From Astropecten irregularis (lineage: Eukaryota > Echinodermata > Asteroidea > Paxillosida > Astropectinidae), in the NCBI GenBank assembly GCA_963971285.1, contig OZ020252.1, positions 13,739,662-13,803,661 on the forward strand: a stretch of DNA of 64,000 nt, given 5' to 3'. The notes below the pieces were generated by a model that was given only the letters and a program-made list of their open reading frames with translations, was not told the origin of the DNA and made no database searches. Both the position numbers and the translations under genes were made by a program. Positions 12,733-23,345 of the stretch are shown piece by piece (positions within the stretch are counted from its first letter, which is position 1; each line of letters starts with the position of its first letter).

Positions 12733-13132
12733 GTCTGTGTGGGGAATTTCACTCTAAAGCATCTGGAGTACTCCCTACCTACCCACTGTTGCCAGGGCAA
12801 CCCATTTCTATCACCTTGAATGAAACACGGAGCAATAATTGATGCAGAGTCTGTTGCACTGAAAGCTGACTGGCAAAAAAAAACCCCAGAACGCCACGTC
12901 CTCCCATTTCTGTTTGTTTCATGTCTCTCATAATTCACCAGACTTTGTGATACAGACGTGGGCTTCAGTACATATTCCCTGTGCGTCTGTGCTGGTATTT
13001 TTGGTAATACGTTTTATGATAACAAATGTACATGTTATACAAAACCACCTCCAAATGGTTTACTACTCAAGGGACAAGGTAGAAACTCACAATTTTTGCA
13101 ATCTGCACCTGTATAAATACGTTATGCAGTTT

Positions 13133-13476
13133 AAAGGTAGTATCATACTTTGGGTAGCATAGCGAAACAGAAATCTTCACAGATTTACCTATAACTTACA
13201 GGGTATAAAGATGGTGATGATAGAAACCTATCATTTAAATTTGTCTGCCTGAAATGCTGTATTTATCCACAAAAGAGTCAAACCAAGATCTATCCAAGAT
13301 CAAAAATGAAAAGACTTAAGAAATACTGTGGCCATTTTTCAATGTTTTCTCAAAAAATGGGCATCGTATGGGACTGAAAATTTCACGGATGACTGTCACT
13401 GTACCTTTCTTGATTTTTTTACCAATGAATTTGCATTTCTTTGACAAAAGAAACATAGTTTGATATTACCTTTAAC
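13133..13476 (+). mobile_element. C-family MITE
   Basis: AAAGGTAGTATCATACTTTG ... TTTGATATTACCTTTAA; directly followed by a C2 copy. Confidence 0.7.
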
Positions 13477-13836
13477 GGTAGGGGGGCCTATAATATATGA
13501 TTTGTAAAGATCATAGAACAGCACCTACACTTTATCTAATCCAACACGTACATAAAATAACACACCTGTGAAAATTTTAGCTCAATCCGACATCTGAGTC
13601 ACGGGAAAATAGTAAAAAAAAAACGACTAAAATTTTCTTATAAAACATCAATGATGGTTTTGATCTTTGATGTTTTTGGTCTTTGTTTCGCAAATTTCTG
13701 GAAATATACACCATTTCAGATGGAAATATTGCAACGGTATATTTCTACCAGCACCATCTTTATACCCTGAAAGTTATACGTAAATCTGTGAACATTTTGG
13801 TTTGGGTATGTTACCAATCCTGTACTTTACCTTGAA
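13477..13836 (+). mobile_element. C2-family MITE
   Basis: It contains GATCATAGAACAGCACC, CCTGTGAAAATTTTAGCTC, GAGTCACGGGAAAATAG and ends CCAATCCTGTACTTTACC. Confidence 0.65.
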
Positions 13837-15252
13837 TGACGTAACCAAGGCTTACTTTCCTTTCTATACAAAACACTAAGCAATTGTCCTACATTTCATA
13901 TCAAAATATAATATACTGCTGACAGAAAAAGCAAAATATTTTCCTTCTCCATTTATCTTTGTTTGGCCGTAAGAAATGTATACCCTTGGGTAGCGACCGT
14001 TTTATTACTGTGCTCCATTTTGACAGGCATGTGCATGCACATTCAGTTTCACATTATGACCTTTATGTTGCATCGTACACGAGTACATTTTGTAAGTGAA
14101 TCGTGCGTCTGCTCAAAAGGGAGCAATTTCTTCAAGGCAGTGAAACTTAAAAAGTATACAGTTGCAGCATGTGATATAGGAAAACAAATTTGGGAGGTAC
14201 ATATTAGGTTAAGTGTGTGCATGTACTCCATGGCCGCCTCAAAATAACCACAAAATACAACTAGTCATAAAAAAGGGCAGATGTGGTGTGTTATTTAGCA
14301 TGACATTAAACTACAGAGTCCAATGCAGCTCTGTCGTTTGTACTGTATACCATTAAATATCAAATGATCAAAATAATACTGCCCACCCAAAGTGCAGTTC
14401 AGATTTGGCCATCTGCTTTCTAGCGCCAGCCGATTCTGGAAGCCAACATGATCGGGTGGGGATTATGTTAATCCTTAATCAGAATGGAAGTCCCAGTAAG
14501 TTATGCCGATAAAGATCTCTTAATCCAAAATTGACAAGCCGAGCAAGAATTCCTCACTATTCAAGTAATCCGTCAGTGGCAAAACACCAGGGACTTATAG
14601 AAGCGCTGTGGGGTTTCCACATGTACACAGAGCATCGTAGCATCAGTATGTACAGCGGTCTTAATATCAATTTATTGGTGGCCCTAGGTATGTGAGATGT
14701 CCCCAAGTCCTCCAATATAGAAACCTGGGTATACAAATATTGATATTTACAAACTTGTTTCACGGCTTCTGATGGGATTAGTGATCATCTGACTTAGAGC
14801 AACAATAGACCTTTCTTTTGCAACGTCATAGACCAAGTTCTTGCCAACCAGCATGGCGGAAACTATGGCGAACCATCAAAGCCAGGCATAAAAAATAACC
14901 ACATATTTTACCCAATTTGTACACAGCGTTTCATAAACATTTAAAGATATTGCTGAATGTAATGGAAACAACACAAGCATTATGATGGTATGAATTTGTA
15001 CAGCTATGGAAAGTTGATCATGCCGTCTGTCAAGAAAACGAAATGATTTGCAACCTTTGGCCACCCATGCCAACCACGGGCCAGTGTTTGTAAATGAAAG
15101 AAATGTCTATATCACTCCTTCAAATTCTGAAAGTCTAAGCACGACATTATGAACTTCAGTCTTGAAGTCATTCAGAGAACCCATCCCAGTCTCTTTAGGG
15201 AGCTTGGTGAAATAAGGGAAATGAACTACTGCAAGAGCACTGTTTGTGTATG
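13837..15252. other. unassigned intronic sequence
   Basis: No gene or repeat family is recognised. Short open frames here have no coding character. Confidence 0.4.
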
Positions 15253-16149
15253 ATTCTAGAGGGATTTTCACAAATCTCCGGTTTGACGCAGGGCTGACAC
15301 GAGGTCGAAAATCGACTGGGATTCACACTGGAAAATGTTTAAATCTGCATCAACACCGAGATTCCCTTTAATTTAACCTGGGTTTTAAACCCAACCCTAC
15401 TCCGGAGCAGGATTTTCCAACCCAGGTAGAAACTCAGTCCCTTCATGAAACTCCCCGCAACAATCCTAAGATTGCCTTCAACCCGGGTTAAACTCAACCC
15501 TACTCTGGAGCAGTGTTGAGATTTTCCAACCCAGGTAGAAACTCAGTCCCTTCATGAAACTCCCCGCAACAACCCTAAGATTGCCTTCAACCCAGGTTAA
15601 ACTCAACCCTACTCTGGAGCAGTGTTGAGATTTTCCAACCCAGGTAGAAACTCAGTCCCTTCATGAAACTCCCCGCAACAACCCTAAGATTGCCTTCAAC
15701 CCAGGTTAAACTCAACCCTACTCTGGAGCAGTGTTGAGATTTTCCAACCCAGGTAGAAACTCAGTCCCTTCATGAAACTCCCCGCAACAACCCTAAGATT
15801 GCCTTCAACCCAGGTTAAACTCAACCCTACTCTGGAGCAGTGTTGAGATTTTCCAACCCAGGTAGAAACTCAGTCCCTTCATGTAACTCCCTGCAACAAC
15901 CCTAAGATTGCCTTCAACCCAGGTTAAACTCAACCCTACTCTGGAGCAGGGTTGAGATTTTCCAACCTGGGTTAAAACTCAGTCCCAACATGAAACTCTG
16001 TAAACTAGAAAAGAAGGTTCGCGAAAGACAAGTGTGAACCGAACCTGGGTTGAACAGCAGGTTGACAAATTTAATTTCAACCCGGGGCAGGAATTGAGTT
16101 TACCTCGGGTTAAGTTATACCCAGGTTGAGAGCTTGTAGTGTGAAAAGC
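15253..16149 (-). mobile_element. H-family element with an expanded internal minisatellite
   Basis: The right end TAGTGTGAAAAGCC and the segment 15990-16149 match 1018-1190 in reverse. The left end near 15253 has GGGATTTTCACAAATC. The interior is the 109-bp array listed separately. Confidence 0.6.
15362..16005. repeat. 109-bp tandem repeat, about 5.9 copies
   Basis: The marker ATTGCCTTCAACCC recurs at 15471, 15580, 15689, 15798 and 15907, exactly 109 bases apart, with a diverged first unit at 15362. The inner units are almost identical and contain GGAGCAGTGTTGAGATTTTCC. Confidence 0.9.
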
Positions 16150-17952
16150 CTATAGTGGGAACTATAGAGTAAGGATCAGACCTTGCTTTACAGGTCAACC
16201 AAATATGAACTCAGTATAATACATACCGGTAATAGCGCTCCGCACTTGTGCTAAAAAATAGCACCGGATCTCAGAAAAACATTGCAACCATGCAAACGTG
16301 TGTGGGTGTGCGCATGCATGTACACTACCTGTGTGAGACAATGTTTGTCTGACATCGGGGGATTTTGTGACGTCATTAGTACGGAGCGCTATTATTCCAC
16401 CATGCCGTGTACAATTTATAGTGTAAACTTTAGACAGCATAAACAACAACATCATGACAGTGGATTTTCCCATTCAATGTGCACTAATGGATATCATCAG
16501 TGGTTGAATTTGACTCTAAATGTACACACGTTACAGTACTACACAACGGTACACAGATTATGCAATGCTACAGGGACACTGCACAAAACATACTTAAACA
16601 TGTGGATGTTTACAAAATAAAATGATCAAGATCTATTAAGCTACTGATATTGAGCATGCAGTCTATTTGCATCAGACTACATTTTTGTTTTTTCAGAAAC
16701 ACGCTCAGTTGTTTTTTCATGTGGTGACATGATGTGTTGCCTACCATGTAATATGTCAGGTCAAATTATTCTAGTCACAACGACAGAATAATAAAAACAA
16801 TACGCTTGACAGATTTAATATCTGTAATAAAATACTATTAATTAGTTTCTTTTTGAAACCATTATAAGCAATTTCCTTCCTCATTTGTGAACCAATTATC
16901 TGCTTCACGTGGTCCATTGTAGTGTATTTATAAATTGCAATTTCTTTATTGCTTGTACTGTCGTCCATTTTAATTTGATCGTCTGCCAATTTTAATTGGG
17001 TATCAACATTGCATACCCTCACAAAAGATGGTTTTATGGAGGAAACTAACAAGGGATGTTTGGAGATTAGTGTTATTATTCATCAAGTGGAACTGATGAG
17101 GTTTAAAACTCTACACGGGCAAACAGTAAAATATTATTTAAAAAAAGAGATAATATTATTACTATACACTGTATCACATCAGCCAGCCATGCTTTACATG
17201 CACAATATATTCCAAGGACTGTTTTACATATGTACGAGTATATTGCTTGGCTGACGTATTTTGATGGTTATAATGCATATTACTAAATTAGTACCAACAA
17301 ATGGAAACCCCCATAACTGGAATGACAGCACATGTACAGTAAAAGATGCATAAATAATTAGCGAAGGCTAAGCAGGTTCTAGACTTGGTTTCCAGCCTGA
17401 AAATATGGCCATCTGCATCTCACTGCAACCTAGTTACTAGTATTGACCTAAATACCAGCCTTTCTCTATCATATTGATCAAGGTTTGGACTTTGGCCTCC
17501 AATCGAGTCTAAGAATTGAAAACCTCAGGTAAAATAGCTCACAAGAGGGCGCTGTTTCTGGCAACACAATACGTACGCTCTCCCACTAGACAAAATAGCT
17601 TGGCATCTCCGAACTGACGCGATTGAATTCTGTAATCCAATCACATGCTGGCATAGGTTGTATATAAAATGCCACGACAAGGCTCTTACGTCCAGCCACG
17701 TAGTCAATGTAACGAACAAAGCTGCATGTATGTATACATACACACGTAGGCCATTAAGGTATGTGACACACACCAGGTGTACAGTACAGTGTGTACACCA
17801 AGGCGATGTGTAGGCCTACATCTTGTAATTTTCAACACCGTGGTCTATTTCTCAGTGAATGGATGATGATGACGAGCTATCTTGCTGAGTGAGATACGCG
17901 ACCCACAACAGCACGCAGACCATTTACTTGGCAAGGCAGCAGGATTCCTCCC
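16150..17952. other. unassigned intronic sequence
   Basis: A CRE-type TGACGTCA lies at 16368-16375. The 16282-16620 stretch is open on the plus strand for 112 codons but reads as ordinary AT-rich sequence. Confidence 0.4.
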
Positions 17953-18204
17953 CTAAGAACACCTCTGGAGACACTTCAGTATAGCTGTCAATTTTAGCAC
18001 CAGGCTGGTTTTCATATTTGGTTTATCAACACTGTCTGGGTCAATCATTGCCTGCACTGGGAGGCAGGGGACAGACATATCAACATGTGATGTGTAGAGT
18101 ACAGGCAGGGGGTTCATACAACCTTTTAAGTCATCATCTCCCGTAACAACATATTCATGTGTCATTCTGCCGTTTGCATCAATCTCAATACCAAAGATTT
18201 CCGC
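17953..18204 (-). CDS. candidate coding exon, unknown product
   Basis: The minus strand shows an acceptor-like TAACAG at 18205-18210, followed by 83 open codons and a TAG. The reading begins AEIFGIEIDANGRMTHEY and continues with a mixed, non-low-complexity composition (GDDDLKGC, MNPLPVLYTSHVDM) unlike translated repeats nearby. No other copy of the segment was noticed in the window. I do not recognise the protein. A foldback element is inserted only about 15 bases upstream of the acceptor, so if this was an exon its branch-point region has been replaced and it may be dead. It could also be a chance open frame or the final exon of a nested minus-strand gene. Confidence 0.35.
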   Translation of the reverse strand, partial: AEIFGIEIDANGRMTHEYVVTGDDDLKGCMNPLPVLYTSHVDMSVPCLPVQAMIDPDSVDKPNMKTSLVLKLTAILKCLQRCS

Positions 18205-18219
18205 CTGTTATTTTAAAGA

Positions 18220-18412
18220 TCAATACAAGTATTAAAATGCTGCAAACTGCTCATCGGCATGAAATATATCAAATGCTTGGAGTTAGGGGGGCATGACGCG
18301 TTTCGATCCTAGCAGGATCTTTCTCAAAGGCTAAAAAATAGCCTTTCATTAAGCCTTTGAGAAAGAGCTTGCAAGGATCGAAATGCGTCAGGCCTTCCTA
18401 ACTCCAAGTGTT
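18220..18412. mobile_element. foldback element, family B
   Basis: The inverted arms begin ATGCTTGGAGTTAGG and run to CTTTCTCAAAGGCT, with a loop near 18330-18350. A 9-bp direct repeat TTTTAAAGA flanks it (18211-18219 and 18413-18421). The left arm also carries the outer GCTGCAAACTGCTCATC segment. Confidence 0.75.
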
Positions 18413-18685
18413 TTTTAAAGAATGATAATGATAATAGTATAGTTATATGGTTTACGCAAAAGGGCGACAATCCCATAGACTTGTGCAGAAAACCCCCGAA
18501 ATAAAACCTTTATTTTCTCCTGTTAGGACTTAGTAAACCCTTTAGGCCTATAGACAAAGGTTTTAGACTACGAGGATCCTACAAAATAACATTTCCGAGA
18601 ATAAACTTCTTGTAAATGCAGAGGGAGTGCTTAGGAGACAATGGGCAACATCACATTATAATAATGATGAATACTTTGTAATGAG

Positions 18686-19088
18686 TAGTGCTGGGATTAA
18701 AAATGCGGTTACGAATTTCCGCTGACCATTAACCGAAACTGAAAGGAATAAAAAGGGACGAACATTTGGCTCATGCTCAACAACCCAAAAAGTGTCAACT
18801 GTAGAATTCCAGTCAGTTATTTTGTCCATTTTGACAAGTATAGAAAAACGCTTTTCACATACTTGATCTAAAAGAAACATTGTATGTACTTCATCTAAAT
18901 GCTTGATCTAAAAAATAACATCGTAAAAAGCATTCCGAAAGTGATGATCACAAATTGAAGTATACCATAAATCGCACACATCACGCACATCCCATGTGAT
19001 TACTGTACATAGGTTAAAGTCTGCTAACCTGATTTGTATTTTGCAATCAGTTACCGGATATGAAATTACCTGATTTTGCCCAGCACTA
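18686..19088 (-). mobile_element. hAT-like MITE with exact 8-bp target duplication
   Basis: The element begins TAGTGCTGGG and ends CCCAGCACTA. It is flanked on both sides by GTAATGAG (18678-18685, 19089-19096). An 8-bp duplication with TAGTG-type ends is typical of hAT elements. Its internal sequence matches the 4969-5391 copy in opposite orientation. Confidence 0.8.
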
Positions 19089-19496
19089 GTAATGAGTAGT
19101 TTCCATGAGCAATATTTTTGGAAAAACTGGTTGCCGTTTTGTAAGTGAATTTGTACATGATTCTATAATGTGTTAAATTTCTGTTGTTGTATTCCATTTC
19201 AATTTAGTGAGTTTTCAGGTTTGGTACCTGTACTAGATGTGTAGGTTCCTCGAATATGAGAACAATACAGAGGGAAGTACCGGTATAGCACAAAATATTG
19301 ACCTACACTCTACAGATATGGGAACATTACCATACACAGTCGTAGTCAGTAATTTCAAACTTAGTGACCCTAGCCATCATTTCCTGACTGCATCACTGCA
19401 ACTCCGAATTAAATTGTCACAAGATAATGACTTGGGTCGTCACTCACCGAGTCAGGAGGGCTACACGTTTTGATCATAGCAGGATCTTTCCCTCTT

Positions 19497-19896
19497 TCTT
19501 TTTGGCAAAACCCAAAGTATGATATTACCTTTAAAGGTAATGTCACATTTTGTTTTTTGTCAAAAAAAATGCAGATTCATGAGCAAAAATATCAAGAAAG
19601 ATACAGCAACAGTCATCTGTGAAATTCTCAGTCCCATACAGTGCAGACTTTTTGAGAAAACAGTGAAAACGCCCACGGAATTTCTTTAATCTTTCCACCA
19701 TTATCTTTGATCTTTTAAAGATCAAAAATATGTTCGGTCCTTGCTTTTACTAATTTCTTGATAAATACCGCATTTCAGGCGGAACAATTCTAACGGTATG
19801 TTTCTCCTAGCACCATCTTTATACCTTGTAAGCTATGGGTAAATCTGTGAATATTTCTGTTTTGGTACGCTACCAAAGTATGAAACTACCTTTAAA
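19497..19896 (-). mobile_element. C-family MITE with an extra terminal fragment
   Basis: A 38-bp tail of one C copy (19497-19534) abuts a full copy from 19533, ending ACCAAAGTATGAAACTACC. Confidence 0.65.
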
Positions 19897-20268
19897 GGTA
19901 TAATTTATGATTGGTTATTAAAAAGTCACAGAGCAGCAATTCAAACTTTGTCAGATCCAGCATGTACATGAAATAATAAACCTGTGAAAATTTGACCTCA
20001 ATCGGACATTTGAGTCACGAGAAAATAGCAAAAACCCGTCTCAATTTTTATTTTAAAACATAACAAATGGTTTTGATCTTACCCCTAGATCAAAACTGAT
20101 TTCGGTCTTTGTTTTATAAATTTTTTGATAAATACACCATATCAGGCAGAAATATTTTAACAGTATTTTTCTACCAGCACCATCTTTATATATTCTGAAA
20201 GTTATACGTAAATCTGTAAACATTTCTGTTTGGGTATGTTACCAATCCTGTACTGTACCTTAAGTCAC
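19893..20268 (+). mobile_element. C2-family MITE
   Basis: Begins AAAGGTATAATTTATGATTGG, ends CCAATCCTGTACTGTACC; directly follows the C copy, as at 13.1-13.8 kb. Confidence 0.65.
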
Positions 20269-21778
20269 ATATCAGGCTATACTAAAACAAATTTCAAGCT
20301 GCTTATCAAAAATAAATAGACCTACACTTAAAGAAAATGGAAGCAAGAGCCACAAAATTAAGATCTTCAAATGAATTTTCCTACCAGCAATCTTGTTCAG
20401 TGTGGATTTTTCATGGTCATATTCACTTAAACAATGGTCAAATTAGGCACTGAAGGACAGGGCAGAAATAGCAGTAAAATGTTTCCATATGGTTTAATCA
20501 ACCATGGAAGGAATTGGTTCATGCTCAGACAACCAGTTACAGATGTCTGTTGGGGAAAAAAATGGATGATGTCGAAATAACTACCAGTCTGCCAATGTGG
20601 TCAAGTGTCCAGCGCTGATGCAGCTTTGGCCATTCCAAAGGTCAAGCAGGTCCAGGCCTCTGGAGGCATGTTTGTGACCCTCCTTGACGAAGGTAGACTT
20701 TTCCAATTTCCAATTTAACCCTGAAAGGATCATGCTCCATCCATTTAGAATATTGCTGAAGGGAACAGGCAATTCAAAATAATGCAAGGAGAGGTAGGGG
20801 AGCAGTTATCAGGCTGTTTGCAGTGGACTTTTAATACAAAGGCTAACATAATCTGCCATCGCTAAGGAACAAATTAAAAATCCGGCGAGGATGCAGCTTA
20901 TGATTGACGTCAAGAGATCAGAGATAAAAAATTCCGCCTAGGGCGGAGAGATAACCCGCGCCATCTGCACGCCAATTTCCATATCGCTGTAGTTACTGTT
21001 CACTACTTGGCTGGCCCCTCGTGCATTCAAAATTGAATTTCTTTTCCGTATTTGCCGTTCGATCACTGTCATTTTATGAGTTGGGTCCATACAGACTATT
21101 AGTTACATGCAGTGTTAGCTAGCCCATTTTGAGTGCCAGCTAAATTTACTTATTGTGAAGCGTAGCAAGCGGAGCTCTCGCCCGTCACGGCTGGAGTCCA
21201 GGAGATAATACATGGTAGCTAAATGCAAGTACGTACGTACGTGAGCGTGTCAGCAATATTCTGTTATGTTATTCGGGATCTGGTCAATTTATCTTTCCAA
21301 ATCTTACTGTTCTTTCAGTGAAAAAACACAACATTCTATGTTGTAACTTTTGCATTTTCTGTGATTTTCAAGATTTTTTGTGCTGGTCGGTAACATGGTT
21401 TTTCATCTCAGTGCCGGTCGGAAAAGCCGGCTGTCCCTGACTGGTGCCGGCCGGTGTGGCTAGAATACATGCCTCATGTATGGCTGTACACATCCATGTT
21501 AGCAGTACACTGTTTCATTATCATTATCATGCTATTGTCTGTTCTACGATGCCATTACATTATTAAATTGCATTGTTTGGTTTCCATGGCCATGACTAAC
21601 AGAACAAAAACTCAGACCGAGAAAGTATAGAGAAATGGACTACAGTTTCAGAAGCAGGTGTAATCAGCCACCTACCAAAGTAACTTTTTGAATCGTTAAC
21701 TCTTTGACTCTACCGTCATCAGCTGTTTTCTTTCATTTTTTGACATTTTACCATGAAAGGTTCTAAAATTAATAGTTC
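20269..21778. other. unassigned intronic sequence
   Basis: It has a CRE-type TGACGTCA at 20905-20912. The 20580-20790 part is less AT-rich and open on the minus strand, without recognisable protein similarity. Confidence 0.4.
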
Positions 21779-21968
21779 ACGGCTTCAGACAGCCAAACGA
21801 ACACAAATAATTGACTAATAGGGACACCACCAACATAGGGCTGGATAGCTCAGTTGGTTAGAGCACCAGTACGGTATTCTGGTAGTTGCTGGTTCGAATC
21901 CCGCTCCAGTCAATTTGTCTTTGTTCACTTTCAATGACTCAAAATTAATCCAGTCAGTTTCCCTTATG
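21779..21968 (+). mobile_element. tRNA-derived SINE, family S1
   Basis: A tRNA-like region spans 21839-21912: the acceptor stem pairs, with A box TAGCTCAGTTGG and B box GGTTCGAATCC. It is followed by a shared tail TTTGTTCACTTTCAATGACT and TTAATCCAGTCAGTTTCCC. The same head and tail occur at 27.6 and 33.6 kb. Confidence 0.75.
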
Positions 21969-22215
21969 GGGATAATTTCACAGCACTGCTAAGAACAAAA
22001 AATTGCTAAGCATTACACTTCTTTCTTATTAAAAACAGGATTAACAACCAATTTTCCATGTGTTGCGCATCACATGTGATTGTTCTTTGGCTGTTGTTCG
22101 CTGACAATGAATATCAAATGAAATTCTTAATGTGGTTTGTTTTATTGGGCAAGACATTATTGTACTAAGCATTTTTTTTTGGGGGGGGGGCTTAGCAGCA
22201 TGATGAAATTTGCCT
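21957..22215 (-). mobile_element. A-family MITE, decayed
   Basis: It directly abuts SINE S1 and shows ATAATTTCACAGCACTGCTAAG, CACATGTGATTGTTCTTTGGC and CTTAGCAGCATGATGAAATTTGC. It includes a T-run followed by a G-run at 22170-22190. Confidence 0.6.
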
Positions 22216-22335
22216 GTGGTTATTTCATGATTACTGCAGTTTATGGCTTTTGGTGGAACTCATTGTTGAGGGTAGAGCTTTACTGGCAAACTTTCGTACT
22301 TGTCTACGGTACTTGATCCTATTTTGGGGCTACAA

Positions 22336-22672
22336 AATTGAAAAATGTTGAATATAAAACTAAAATAATTCTGACTGAAAAGCACAAAATGGTTGGCAAC
22401 TTTAAGAATACTGATGACTATTTAACTATTACCGTCCACTCATTGTTTTGGGCAAGAAAACTGAAAAATGTTGAATATAAATCTAAAATAATTCTGACTG
22501 AAAAGCAAAAAAAATGGTTGACAATTTTAAAAAATACTGATGACTATTTAACTATTATCAGCCACTCCTTATTGTTTTGGGCTAGAAAACTGGAAAATGT
22601 TGAATATAGAACTGAAATAATTCTGACTGAAAGCAAAAAATGATTGGCAACTTTAAAAAATACAGATGACTA
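22336..22672 (+). repeat. tandem repeat with 123- and 129-bp periods, partly open reading frame
   Basis: Three units each begin TGAAAAATGTTGAATATA or close. The first two starts are 123 bases apart and the next 129. Both periods are multiples of three, so one frame stays open for 101 codons across units 1-2 and into 3. Confidence 0.8.
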
Positions 22673-22935
22673 TAACCACCCACTCCTACTGGTGATCTGC
22701 GACAAGATTGAAAACAAGAAAATGCATTGGTAACCTGCTACCGCATCTTGATCCTCTTTCTAGGAATGGTGGGATTATGGGCAAAGCTTTGACTTGTCTC
22801 CCTGCACTGAGGCAAACACTCATGACCTGCCGTGGGGGATTTGATGCTTCTCCACCCCACGAAATATTCTGGTAAAAATGTCATCATCATCTCGAGAAGA
22901 AAAAAAGTGAGATCCTTCTTCCAGACTTCCACAGT

Positions 22936-23345
22936 CAATTTCATGAAGCTGTTAAGCAAAAAAAAATGCTTAGCACAAAATGTCTTGCTCAATATTAAAA
23001 ACAAACCACCATTAATTTGATATTCATGGTCAGCAAACAACAGCCACTTGAAGAACAATCACAAGTGATTCACAACACATGAAAATTTGGTAGTTAATCC
23101 TGTTTTTATTAAATGCTTGGAGTTAGGAGGGCCTGAGGCGTTTCGATCCTAGCAGGATCTTTAGCAGGATCTTAGCCTTTGATAAAGATCCTGCTAGGAT
23201 CAAAACGCTAACTCCAAGCATTTTATAAATTTCAGGCCATTGTTTTGGCTGATGAGCAGTTTGCAGCATTTTATTACTTGTACTGTTAATTAAGACAGAA
23301 ATTTCATGGTTAGCAAATTTTGGCGCAGGGCCGTGAAATTGGCCC
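22936..23345 (+). mobile_element. A-family MITE split by a foldback insertion
   Basis: The left part is 22936-23112 and the right part 23289-23345, ending GGGCCGTGAAATTGGCCC. Removing 23113-23288 plus one ATTAA restores continuity with other copies. Confidence 0.75.
23113..23288. mobile_element. foldback element, family B, nested in an A-family MITE
   Basis: The arms match the 18.2-kb copy, and the right arm runs on to GCTGATGAGCAGTTTGCAGC. It is flanked by ATTAA at 23108-23112 and 23289-23293. It splits the A-family MITE 22936-23345, whose two halves rejoin cleanly when the insert is removed. Confidence 0.8.

Noticed and set aside
12606..12938. 110-codon minus-strand gene with a Pro-rich stretch
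   Set aside because: The Pro run is the translated G/C homopolymer; the rest shows no protein similarity.
15362..16005. CRISPR array
   Set aside because: The whole 109-bp unit repeats; there are no short repeats with unique spacers, and the context is animal DNA.
16282..16620. 112-codon plus-strand gene
   Set aside because: Cys/His/Tyr-rich, random-looking translation of AT-rich DNA; overlapping frame on the other strand; no splice or homology support.
18656..18880. Minus-strand protein containing FLLDQVCEK
   Set aside because: It lies inside the hAT-like MITE, and the same sequence recurs at 5.1-5.3 kb with frame breaks.
21839..21912. Functional tRNA gene
   Set aside because: The cloverleaf almost folds, but the same leader and tail flank copies at 27.6 and 33.6 kb, the anticodon arm has a mismatch and no T at position 33. 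It is a SINE head.
23113..23288. True hammerhead ribozyme in foldback family B (GAAA box, then CTGATGAG)
   Set aside because: As a type II arrangement it would need stems I and III, but the bases between GAAA and CTGATGAG (and between the GTC and CTGATGAG) do not pair.
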